Shown piece by piece: positions 56,026 to 64,000 of a DNA stretch of 64,000 nucleotides. The stretch comes from Ovis canadensis (taxonomy: Eukaryota > Chordata > Mammalia > Artiodactyla > Bovidae). A program made the translations under genes and the position numbers. The DNA is taken from the NCBI RefSeq assembly GCF_042477335.2, contig NC_091245.1, positions 36,590,501 to 36,654,500 of the forward strand, read 5' to 3'. The notes beneath the pieces are model-generated. The model did not search any database. It was given only the letters and a program-made list of their open reading frames with translations, and had not been told where the DNA came from. Within the stretch, counting starts at the first letter, position 1, and the number at the start of each line of letters is the position of its first letter.

Positions 56026-56148
56026 AAATAGAATAGAGTTAATATAGAAGCCTCTGCCATTAAAATCGGAGAAGGCAATGGCACCCCACTCCAGTAGTCT
56101 TGCCTGGAAAATCTTATGGACAGAGGAGCCTGGTAGGCTGCAGTCCAT
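55105..56148 (-). pseudogene. L1 ORF2 C-terminal fragment in a 347-codon open frame
   Basis: The longest open frame in the window. From about residue 67 it is L1 ORF2 C-terminus ([20 protein letters not shown] through [20 protein letters not shown]). It keeps the cysteine-rich block [18 protein letters not shown] (Cys-X3-Cys-X7-His-X4-Cys pattern) and reaches the natural terminus. The N-terminal part is not L1: it translates host flank and antisense Bov-A2 ([16 protein letters not shown]). No promoter, RT or endonuclease is present, so this is a chance SINE-LINE fusion frame, not a gene. Confidence 0.93.
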
Positions 56149-56352
56149 GGGGTCGCTAAGAGTCGGACACTACTGAGCGACTTCACTTTCGCTTTTCACT
56201 TTCATTCATTGGAGAAGGAAATGGCAACTCACTCCAGTGTTCTTGCCTGGAGAATCCCAGGGACAGAGGAGCCTGGTGGGCTGCCGTCTATGGGGTCGCA
56301 GAGTCGGACACGACTGAAGCGACTTAGCAGCAGCAGCAGCAGTCATTAAAAT
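56058..56352 (+). mobile_element. Bov-A2 SINE with 9-bp target-site duplication
   Basis: GGAGAAGGCAATGGCACCCC start, linker CTTTCATTCATTGGAGAAGG, AGC-repeat end. CATTAAAAT occurs at 56058-56066 and 56344-56352. It sits just beyond the 5' end of the antisense L1. Confidence 0.97.
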
Positions 56353-56935
56353 AACTAGTAGTCCTCTGCTGATCCATAAACTACATGAATAAGTCCATTA
56401 TTGAGAGATGTGTTTTCAATGAAATTCTAATTTGAGGTCTAATAATTAATTATCAACATTCATAATATATGTAAATTATTGTGATCAATTGAGAACTATG
56501 AATAATTACAGTGGTGACTAAATCCAGAAGAGAAAATATTAAACCTAAATCAGCGTGGTAACAGATTTTTTAATTATATTTCAAAGGAGAAACAAGGAAA
56601 GAGTACATTTAAATGGTTTCAGCATTTCTTCACCTTCCAGATGCTTCCTGAACCCTGTGTGTGTCAGGTTCTTTGCTGGTTGCTGGGGTTAGAAAGATGA
56701 ATACAGCACCGTTGTCATTAGGAAGAGAAACATAAGGCAGAAGAGGGCAAGACTGTCACTTAGGTGAAGGGAACCAGGAGAGGGTGGGCACGTGGGAGCT
56801 GCTGGCAGGTGGAAGTTTGAAAAATTAGAGTGAAAGCAGCAAGTGCTGCTGGCAGATCAGCAGGCGTTTCATTGGGACAGTAAGCAAAATTCTTTGTTCT
56901 CCAGTAATCTTGGACTGATTACTTGCAAAGGAATA
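56353..56935. other. Unassigned; possible L2 near 56640-56780
   Basis: GTGTGTCAGGTTCTTTGCTG and GGTTAGAAAGATGAATACAG faintly match antisense L2. Confidence 0.35.
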
Positions 56936-57178
56936 TGATTAAGTTTGCCAGGTGGCACTAGTGATAAAGAACACACTTGCCAATGCAGGAGACACAAGAG
57001 ACATGGGTTCAATTCCCTGGGTCAGGAAGATCCCCTGGAGGAGGAAATGGCAACCCACCACAGTATTCTTGCCTGGAAAAACCCATGGACAGAGGAGCCA
57101 GGTGGGCTACAGTCCATGGGGTCACAAAGAGTTGGACACGACTGAAGCGACTTAACACAACACATGCTTGATTAAGTT
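56936..57178 (+). mobile_element. Bov-tA SINE with 10-bp target-site duplication
   Basis: Head variant GCCAGGTGGCACTAGTGATA, body CCACAGTATTCTTGCCTGG, end CGACTGAAGCGACTTAACAC. TGATTAAGTT occurs at 56936-56945 and 57169-57178. Confidence 0.97.
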
Positions 57179-58159
57179 ACATGTTTCCTATGCACACTCT
57201 GCGGAGTAATGGACACAGTAGCAGGGGGAAGAGTTGGGGGCCAGGGGGATCTGTAAACTCACTTAAATATCCACATCTAGGAGATCAAATGCACAAGGAA
57301 GAACCTGGGGGATTTCTGGCAGGAAAATTGGGGCCAGAGAGGAGAGCTGGTGGAGTGGACAACACCAGCTGTAAGTACACTCCTCTGAATTTGCTTGGAC
57401 AGAATTTGCTGGGACCCAGGATGAAAGGAGGCTAGAGGTCCGCCTAGCAACACTATGTTTATGCAATGGTCCCAAGGATGTGCAGGGAATAATATAGGGG
57501 AATAAACACCCTTTCTGAAGTGAAGGTGCCTGAGAACAAGAGTGGCACCAGTAATGGTGAGCCCCAGCTTGGGGACGGGCCTGCCGAGGCTGAGCCCAGC
57601 CATGTGATACCCAGGTTCTGCAGACTGTGTGCTGATGTGGGACGCAGGCCTGGTGGGCCCCAGATTCCCCAGCTCCCCCACTAATCACAGCTCTCCTCAG
57701 CTTCTGCATTGTTTTCACAGCTGTTCGGTTGCTCCTGCTCAGTCAGGGGACAGACAGGCTGACTCCAAATCACAGAGCAGAGAATAATACTCGCGCCAAA
57801 GAGAGGGTGTTCATAACATGATTTTTATTGGTGGGGTTGGGGCGAGGGGGTAGCAGGGAGATGGAAAAGATGCAAACTCTTAACCCTTTTAATGACTGAT
57901 CAAACAAGAATTTTTGTTCTGAGAAAGACAAGACTGTACTCAGAATTAAAATCATTTGGCAATTCCAAAATGTGTGAAGGACTGGCTTTTTCAACTTGAG
58001 ATCATATTTGCCCATAAAAATAACATTAGAAATAGGAAAATTTTGTCTAGGCCAGATCACAAAATCCCATCTAATCCTCAACATATTCAGTTATACTCAC
58101 CAGCGTGATCAGAGAGCAGAGAGAAGGCAGAAACTTAATTCTCTAAATAAAAACCGTAG
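57179..58159. other. Unassigned sequence, GC-richer at 57240-57780
   Basis: Two overlapping antisense open frames (57263-57718 and 57277-57681) have no recognised domain or exon boundaries. No gene is called. Confidence 0.45.
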
Positions 58160-58345
58160 CTTACATTCATGGATTGCTCACTATGGACTCCAAACAATGT
58201 GTATATAATTTCACAACACCCTACTCTGAATCTATGAAGTAGGTATAATTGTCTTACTTTACAGATGAGAAAACTGAGGCATGAAGCAGTTAGTAACTTG
58301 CCCAAAGCTGTAGAAATGTTAAGAGATATGGCCATGATTGTAAAA
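58160..58345 (-). repeat. MIR SINE
   Basis: TTTCACAACACCCTACTCTG, TTACAGATGAGAAAACTGAG and AACTTGCCCAAAGCTGTAG follow antisense MIR closely. Confidence 0.75.
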
Positions 58346-58411
58346 GAGACATTTGACTCTCAAATCAAGATTTTTAATTACCACGTTACATCTCTGCTTT
58401 CAATACCTCTA

Positions 58412-59125
58412 TGTTAGTTTCCTGTGACTGCTGTAATAAATTACCTCAAAACACAGTAGTTTACAACAATGTAGGGACTTCCTGGTAATCCAGTCGCTAA
58501 AACTCCAAGCTCCAAATGCAGGGGGCCCAGGTTCGATCCCTGGTCAAAGAACTAGATTCCACATGCAGCAGCCAAGAGTTCACACACTGCAACTAAAATG
58601 ATTCCGCATACCACCCCCAACTGACAGACCCTACATGCTGCAACTAAGACCTGGGGCAGCCAAATAAAAAAAAGGTTTCATAAAGAAACCATAAAGTTAG
58701 TTACAGCCTATAGGTCATAAGTCTGAATCAAATTTCAATAAGCTAAAATTGAGTTGTGATAGGCCTGCATTTCTTCTGGAGGCTGGCTCTGAGGGAGAAT
58801 CCATTTTCTTGCCTTTTGCAGATTCTAAAGGCTGCTGACAACATTCCTTGGCTTGTGGCCCCTTCCTCCGTCTTCAAAGCCAGTAGCACAGCATGTTCTC
58901 ACTCCCTCTGCTTCCATCCTTACATGTTTATTCTCTTACAAGGATCCCTATGGCTGCATTCAAGGCCCACCCAGATAATCCAGGACAATCTATCGATTTC
59001 AAGCTCCTTAATTTAGTCACATGCCTCTGTCCCTCTGGCCATGTAAGGTAATATATTCACAGGTTCTAGGAATTAAGAAGCCCATATCTTTGGGGTCCAT
59101 CCCTCCATCTCCCGCAATACCTAAT
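58412..59125 (-). mobile_element. MLT1-type LTR (ERVL-MaLR), antisense, with nested SINE
   Basis: Begins TGTTAGTTTCCTGTGACTGC (antisense of the MLT1 3' end). After the CHR insertion it continues with TTTCTTCTGGAGGCTGGCTC, ACAACATTCCTTGGCTTGTG, CTTCCTCCGTCTTCAAAGCC and AAGGCCCACCCAGATAATCC. It ends near CCTCCATCTCCCGC. Non-coding solo LTR. Confidence 0.75.
58470..58675 (+). mobile_element. CHR-type tRNA-derived SINE
   Basis: GGGACTTCCTGGTAATCCAG, AATGCAGGGGGCCCAGGTTC and GATCCCTGGTCAAAGAACTA continue through CCACATGCAGCAGCCAAGAG to an A-rich end. This is the CHR family shared by whales, hippos and ruminants, older than Bov-tA. Confidence 0.8.
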
Positions 59126-59164
59126 AACATATGCATATTTTACTCAGTATTTCCATCGCGGCGT

Positions 59165-59305
59165 GTCATATGTATTTGTTTATGTTCTGCTTCATTACAG
59201 GTTTTTTGAGGACAGGGACTATCTGTTTACTCATCTTTAAATCATTTCGGTAAAAAACACTAAGTAGGCTCTCATAAATGTTTGTTGTGACTGAAGAATA
59301 AAGAA
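59165..59305 (+). repeat. L2 3' end
   Basis: TTTTTTGAGGACAGGGACTA, TCTGTTTACTCATCTTTAAA and GTAGGCTCTCATAAATGTTT fit the L2 terminus well. Confidence 0.62.
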
Positions 59306-59439
59306 AAAATACTATGAAGAGATTTAAACATGATAACAATTTGAGTTCATTGTTTTGAATAACAACATGTCTTTTATAAGAAAAAATGGTGAGCAGAACC
59401 GAATACATGCTGACTTTCAGTAATGACCATAAAGTGGAC

Positions 59440-59595
59440 TGAGTTCTTTGTCCTTACTCATCATGCCATCTGGGGCCTCCTTCCTTTGTTCTATTTCCCT
59501 ACCTTGAATGTCCTTCTTACCTTTCTTTTCCTGGTTCCTTCCTACTCATCCTTTAAGACTTAGGTCATGGGTCCCTTTTTCCAGGAAGCCTTACT
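59440..59595 (+). repeat. L2 fragment
   Basis: CTTCCTACTCATCCTTTAAG and TTTCCAGGAAGCCTTACTGA follow L2 upstream of its terminus. Confidence 0.55.
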
Positions 59596-59614
59596 GATGC
59601 ATGCATGCATGCAT

Positions 59615-59654
<40 letters not shown>
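59596..59654 (+). repeat. Compound (ATGC)n(AC)n microsatellite
   Basis: Several ATGC units followed without a break by about 38 bp of AC repeat. Confidence 0.97.
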
Positions 59655-59656
<2 letters not shown>

Positions 59657-59966
59657 GTATGCTGGAAGTTTCTGAAATAGCTCACTAGAATTGATTGTGC
59701 ATATTTTTCTCAACTTCTCAGCATGTTACCATGTTGATAGCCATGGCAGGAGTAATTACACCATGGAAACTGGCCAATACTATAGATCATAGCTTTTTTT
59801 CAGAGAGCTATTATTCAATACTTATACCTCTGCATGCATACATTCCCCATGAGCTCAGTCCTCCTTTCTGATTGGGTACCCATTGCATCCCCTTCTTATC
59901 TCTACCATACTATTTTCCATTTTTTTAATGATATTCTGTTGATATGTTGATTGCTTTTCAAGTACC
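59655..59966. other. Unassigned sequence
   Basis: Nothing recognised. Confidence 0.45.
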
Positions 59967-60490
59967 ATCTGTTCAGTTCAGTTCAGTTCAGTCGCTCAGT
60001 CATGTCCAACTCTTTGTGACCCCATGAACCACAGCACACCAGGCTTCCCTGTCCATCATCAACTCCCGGAGTCCACCCAAACCCATGTCCATCAAGCCAG
60101 TGATGCCATCCAACCATCTCATCTTCTGTCGTCCCCTTCTCCTCCTGCCCTCAATCTTTCCCAGCATCAGGGTCTTTTCAAATGAGTCAGCTCTTCACAT
60201 CAAGTGGCCAAAGTATTGGAGTTTCAGCTTCAACATCAGTCTTTCCAGTGAACACCCAGGACTGATCTCCTTTAGGATGGACTAGTTGGATCTCCTTACA
60301 GTCCAAGGGACTCTCAAGAGTCTTCTCCAGCACCACAGTTCAAAAGCATTAATTTTTTGACACTCAGCTCTCTTTATAGTACAACTCTCACATCCATACA
60401 TGACCACTGGAAAAACCATAGCCTTGACTAGAGAGACCTTTGATGGCAAAGTAATGTCTCTGCTTTTTAATATGCTGTCTAGGTTTTTGT
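59967..60490 (-). mobile_element. BovB 3' fragment, antisense
   Basis: Starts with a TTCAG pentamer run (BovB 3' terminus). It continues through CGCTCAGTCATGTCCAACTC, ATGCCATCCAACCATCTCAT, CAAAGTATTGGAGTTTCAGC and GGAAAAACCATAGCCTTGAC to ATATGCTGTCTAGGTTTTTG. 5'-truncated at about 0.5 kb. The 66-codon open frame at 60085-60285 is antisense BovB. Confidence 0.96.
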
Positions 60491-61366
60491 TAATGGAGAG
60501 GGGCAGTGGGGGAAAGGATCTGGTGATCCCTTAAAGTTACTAGTCATTTGACCATAGATTAGTCCTTCCCATAATTCAACCTGGTTCAGCAATTTTTGGA
60601 CTGATCCTCTGATTCACTCCAGGCAAACATTCAGTCCCACAGAGGAATTAACAGCCCCCATCCCTGCATCATCCATGAAGCAGCTCCAGGAAGAGGACAA
60701 CAAAGGATTAAAGTGTGATGTGCTCAGCCCCAACCATTTGTCCTCATGCTCTTGTGTTTCTTCTTTCTCCTCCATGTCTTATAGACTGGCTAACATGGGA
60801 GAGGGTAAATGGGGGAAGCTGTCTTTTACCCAGGAGAATGTAAGGGGCACACTTAGGAGTGCCAGTGACCTTTCCCCTATCTCTCTCATTACCAATCTAC
60901 TCATGGTCTGTGTGTTCATCTGAGATATGCCCATCTGTGTGGGCACTGAGTCATGGACATACCTCTAGCCAGGAGACCCAAAAGACATTTGAGAACATCT
61001 TCAATCTGACTCCAGCCCCCTTTCCTCAATATCCACAAGAGATGTAGCAAACTTGCAGATCACCAATCTCCTTACCCACCTCATCCCAAACTCAGAGTCT
61101 GTGGAAGCAAATGGGATTTTCCACTGCTCCCTGAGACCCCACACTAATAGGTGGGATGACCTCTGTCTCTTTCCAACATCAACACCACTTGTATCTCCAA
61201 ACTCCAAGATCTTGGGTGTGTGTCTTAAACCTAGCAAACACCCATCTGGAGAATGAGCTACCAGTTTTCCCTTCGTGAATAAAACCCAAGAATTCAATTA
61301 GAATAGGGAATGGAGGCTAACTTTCTATAAAATACTCTCCATTAAACACTTTCTGCAAAGCCACTT
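60491..61366. other. Unassigned sequence
   Basis: No recognised repeat over about 0.9 kb. Short open frames on both strands lack domains. Confidence 0.5.
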
Positions 61367-61401
61367 CTACACACACACATGCACACACACACACACACAC
61401 A
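61367..61401 (+). repeat. (CA)n microsatellite
   Basis: About 35 bp of CA repeat interrupted by ATG. Confidence 0.97.
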
Positions 61402-61604
61402 AAGCTCTCTTTGCTTAGACAAGTGGGAGTGGGGTTGTCATATATCCCCTTCTGGAGGGCCATGCTGTGTAAAACCAATGTGTGGCCATCGCTGAGCAGT
61501 GGAACAGATGGGTTCTTTGACTTTAGAAGGGAAGGTAACGGCATCTTTTTCTCCCAGCTGTGCGCTGCCTCCGTGTTATTTTACTTTCCCATGCTACATA
61601 TCTG

Positions 61605-61795
61605 TTTGCACCAAGCACCATGATAAGCATTTTATAGGAGTCATGTCACAGCGATAATTAACTCTTTTTTACAAATGGTGACATTGAGTTTCATAAAAGT
61701 TAAATTATTTCCTCAAATCACTCAGCTAATAACATCCAAAATAAAATTCAAACTTAGGTTGGTTTAACTCAAAACCTTGTGTTCCTGACCGCTTA
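61605..61795 (-). repeat. MIR SINE
   Basis: CAAGCACCATGATAAGCATT, CTTTTTTACAAATGGTGACA and CAAATCACTCAGCTAATAAC follow antisense MIR. Confidence 0.6.
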
Positions 61796-63189
61796 TTTTT
61801 GCCCCATCTCAAATCTGCCCTCATCTCTGGACCTACCTTTGCCTTCCCATAAGTACATTTCCTTCAGGTTATATTATTAAGGATCTTTTAAAATATATAT
61901 TACTGCTTGGAAGGCAAGCTCACTGGCCATTTTTATTATAAGGGAATGTATTGTTCATTATTGCCAAGGAACAGGTAAAAGTTCACCAAAACAGCCTAAA
62001 GGGGAAGTTTTAAGTTTTAAGGCATTTTACTGGCTCTTGGTCTATTAAAGTAAGAAGAATGGCTGGCCCATGAAGATTCTCCTAACTCTGGTTCTAGGAA
62101 AGGTTATTGATTCTAGGATGCTAGGAATTAAGTGACTCGCACTGACCCTTCAGAAGGTTCTCGGCCCCCATGGAACAAAGAAAGACATATTTGCAAAACC
62201 TTCTGCTCATCATATCAATGGGGGGCCCTGGGGTTTACCAAATGTTTGACTGGGACCCCTGGTCCCGTAGCTTCCAATTTCCCCTGTCCACTATCTCACT
62301 AGCCCTTACTGAAGGTCACACCACTATTAAGGCCTTCTCCCCAGGCCTAATGATCTGGGTTGGACATTTCCAGAATCCTTTTTCCACTCAAGCATCAGAT
62401 CGAAGCAGTCATTTTCAGGTTCCTTCCACTCAGCCCCATCCTGACCCTGAGATGCCTGTGGAGGTAGAACCCTACTTCTTCAGTGAGAGGAGGCCTCAGA
62501 CTATCAAACCTCACTACCAGTAGTAAAGAGCAATTCCCAAAGGAAAAAAAAAAAATACGCAAGGGCTTGTGACCTCTTTCTCCCCTTCCATGCATAAGAC
62601 GTTCCAACCACAAAAGTTTTGAGTAAAATCTCCAAAAATATATCAGTGGAAAGCAAAACTCATCATTTCAACCAGTTTCTTGTTTTGAATAAATCATCTG
62701 CTCCCAGCCACTAGTGCCAGGGCTACTTCATCTATTCAGTACTGGGAGCTCCGGATTCTTAGACCTGCATGCAGGTAAAATAATACAGGATCCAAAACAA
62801 AGAACAAAAACTGCAAATCAAAATAATGTTGAACTAAGTATCTATATAAATGTAACATCTTTTCAGCCACTAGATTACAATTATACTCTTATGGTTATTC
62901 TTAATTATAGGAAACAAGGAATATAACTGCATTTTAATATGTTTGCAATGATATTGGATAAGACCCCCCAAAGAAAGAGAATAGTAGAGCATCTCTGCCT
63001 AGTTCCATGGCTCATGGTGTGTCCTTGACTAAAATTGGAGCTCATCTCCTCTTAAAGACTGGGGAAGGGAAGGAGAGGATGGAACAATCCTTCAGTACTA
63101 CTAGAGGGCACAGGTGGGGCACTACTCCCATCACTCACGCAGACTGCTTTCCATCCCTTTCCCTGCAGACACAGGGATGGCACATGCAA
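61796..63189. other. Unassigned sequence
   Basis: The 117-codon open frame at 62170-62523 shows no recognisable domain. An A-run lies near 62541. No repeat recognised. Confidence 0.45.
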
Positions 63190-63290
63190 TCAGACATCAC
63201 AGGACGAGACAGCCCTGGATAACCCCTCAAGAGACGAACATATTCCAGCTTATTTCTCTTGTGTGATTTCCAGTCTCTTTGAGCAGAACT
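63190..63290 (+). repeat. First copy of a dispersed direct repeat
   Basis: CCTGGATAACCCCTCAAGAG, TATTCCAGCTTATTTCTC and TGTGTGATTTCCAGTCTCTT are matched, diverged, by the block at about 63820-63920. Family not recognised. Confidence 0.6.
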
Positions 63291-63416
63291 GCCCTACACT
63301 CTGCACTGTGGGCTGATCTTTTTGTTTCCATCTCCCCTAGTCTCTGTCTGGGTTCCCCTTTCCCCGGCAAGAATTCCAAGTGATTACAATCTTCACTGAT
63401 TTCCAATGAGTAATTT

Positions 63417-63514
63417 CTTAGGCATCTCCAGAAAGATGCCTAGGAAACTTAGGCATCTCCAGAAAGATGGACACCCATCTCCAGGAACTAACTGATGGAC
63501 ACCCATCTCCAGGA
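63417..63514 (+). repeat. Two interleaved short tandem duplications
   Basis: A 22-bp unit containing TTAGGCATCTCCAGAAAGAT is exact at 63417-63438 and 63448-63469. A 21-bp unit containing GATGGACACCCATCTCCAGG is exact at 63466-63486 and 63494-63514. The two overlap by 4 bp. Confidence 0.97.
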
Positions 63515-63564
63515 CTGAGACCGCACTATATACATATAATAGTCACACACACACATAATGTAAT

Positions 63565-63720
63565 ACTATGTGCCAAGCACTGTTCTAAACATGTTCAGGT
63601 TTATCAGTAACTCTATTATTATGCTTATTTTTCAGGAGAGAAACCTGCATCACAGAGAGTAAATACCCTGCCCAAGTTCCCACAGGCAAAAGTGACAGAA
63701 GTCTTAATCACTGCACTGTC
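63565..63720 (-). repeat. MIR SINE fragment
   Basis: ATACTATGTGCCAAGCACTG, TTCTAAACATGTTCAGGTTT, AGAGAGTAAATACCCTGCCC and TTAATCACTGCACTGTCCC follow antisense MIR. Confidence 0.68.
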
Positions 63721-63819
63721 CCACGAGTCCACCCAGGTTGGAGGAACCTAAGACCAGTGACAACTGGACCAGCTGCCTAGGAACAAACACGTGTCTGAGA
63801 ATGGAAGATGAAACCAGAC

Positions 63820-63920
63820 CCCACAGAACCACATAGCCTCGGATAACTCCTTGAGAGAGAAACCTATTCCCTCTTATTTCAATTATGTGATTTCCAGTCT
63901 CTGAGCAGCTCAGCTTGTTC
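63820..63920 (+). repeat. Second copy of the dispersed direct repeat
   Basis: CCTCGGATAACTCCTTGAGA, CTATTCCCTCTTATTTCAAT and TATGTGATTTCCAGTCTCTG align with the block at 63190-63290, offset about 620 bp, with clear divergence. Confidence 0.6.
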
Positions 63921-64000
63921 TCTAGCTGCTTTGTCTCAGCACCTTCCAAATAAAGCAGGTGGAGTCATTTTGGATGCTTAATCACATATGGCTGTGTTTG

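Noticed and set aside
57263..57718. Two overlapping antisense open frames of 134-151 codons
   Set aside because: GC-rich sequence favours chance open frames; no domain, and the two frames are mutually incompatible.
62170..62523. 117-codon open frame near the window end
   Set aside because: No domain or splice context; length is compatible with chance in 64 kb.
1..64000. CRISPR array or prokaryotic operon
   Set aside because: No regularly spaced repeats of that type; repeat content is unambiguously ruminant nuclear DNA.

Overview
This window is ordinary nuclear DNA from a ruminant, almost certainly a bovid (cattle, sheep, goat or buffalo group; the species cannot be told from sequence alone). 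The diagnosis rests on its interspersed repeats: about twenty tRNA-Glu-headed Bov-tA SINEs, three dimeric Bov-A2 SINEs with AGC-repeat ends, four BovB (RTE) LINE copies, two ruminant-type L1 copies, a CHR-type cetartiodactyl SINE and a bovine-mariner-like MITE. Beneath these lies an older mammalian layer of MIR, L2, L1M, MER5A and MLT1. No protein-coding exon, functional RNA gene, CRISPR array or prokaryotic feature is supportable. The window reads as intergenic or deep intronic sequence.

Layout. 1-7.7 kb: mostly unassigned sequence with a G-quadruplex-prone tract (about 1.0 kb), a Bov-tA head-to-tail dimer (2.4-2.75 kb) and a compact local rearrangement (4.98-5.34 kb) containing a perfect 33-bp inverted repeat and a 63-bp exact duplication. 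7.8-11.5 kb: a long antisense L2 interrupted by Bov-A2 and MIR, then a BovB fragment inside another MIR. 11.5-27.7 kb: scattered MIR, L2, L1M and MER5A with several Bov-tA insertions and simple repeats. 27.8-36.9 kb: the repeat-densest block. An L1M tail is followed by a nearly full-length but dead BovB (28.6-31.7 kb), then an older L1M interrupted by a Bov-tA and by a twin-primed, 5'-inverted L1 (33.6-36.4 kb). 37-54 kb: old L2 and MIR, Bov-tA copies, a solo MLT1 LTR, and two AT-rich unique stretches rich in homeodomain-type motifs that are candidate conserved regulatory elements (41.2-41.5 and 54.2-54.5 kb). 54.5-64 kb: Bov-A2, an antisense L1 3' half, a second Bov-A2, an MLT1 LTR holding a CHR SINE, a BovB 3' fragment, and a locally duplicated end region.

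The only coding-like sequences are retrotransposon remnants: BovB endonuclease/reverse transcriptase and L1 ORF2. Each is broken or truncated, so no genes here act together in a pathway. The most unusual items are structural: the 5-kb foldback and duplication cluster, an inverted reverse-transcriptase patch in the tail of the BovB, the SINE dimer moved as one unit, and the antisense/sense L1 join. No previously undescribed biological system was found. Repeat family names come from pattern recognition without a database search, and boundaries of the old repeats are approximate.
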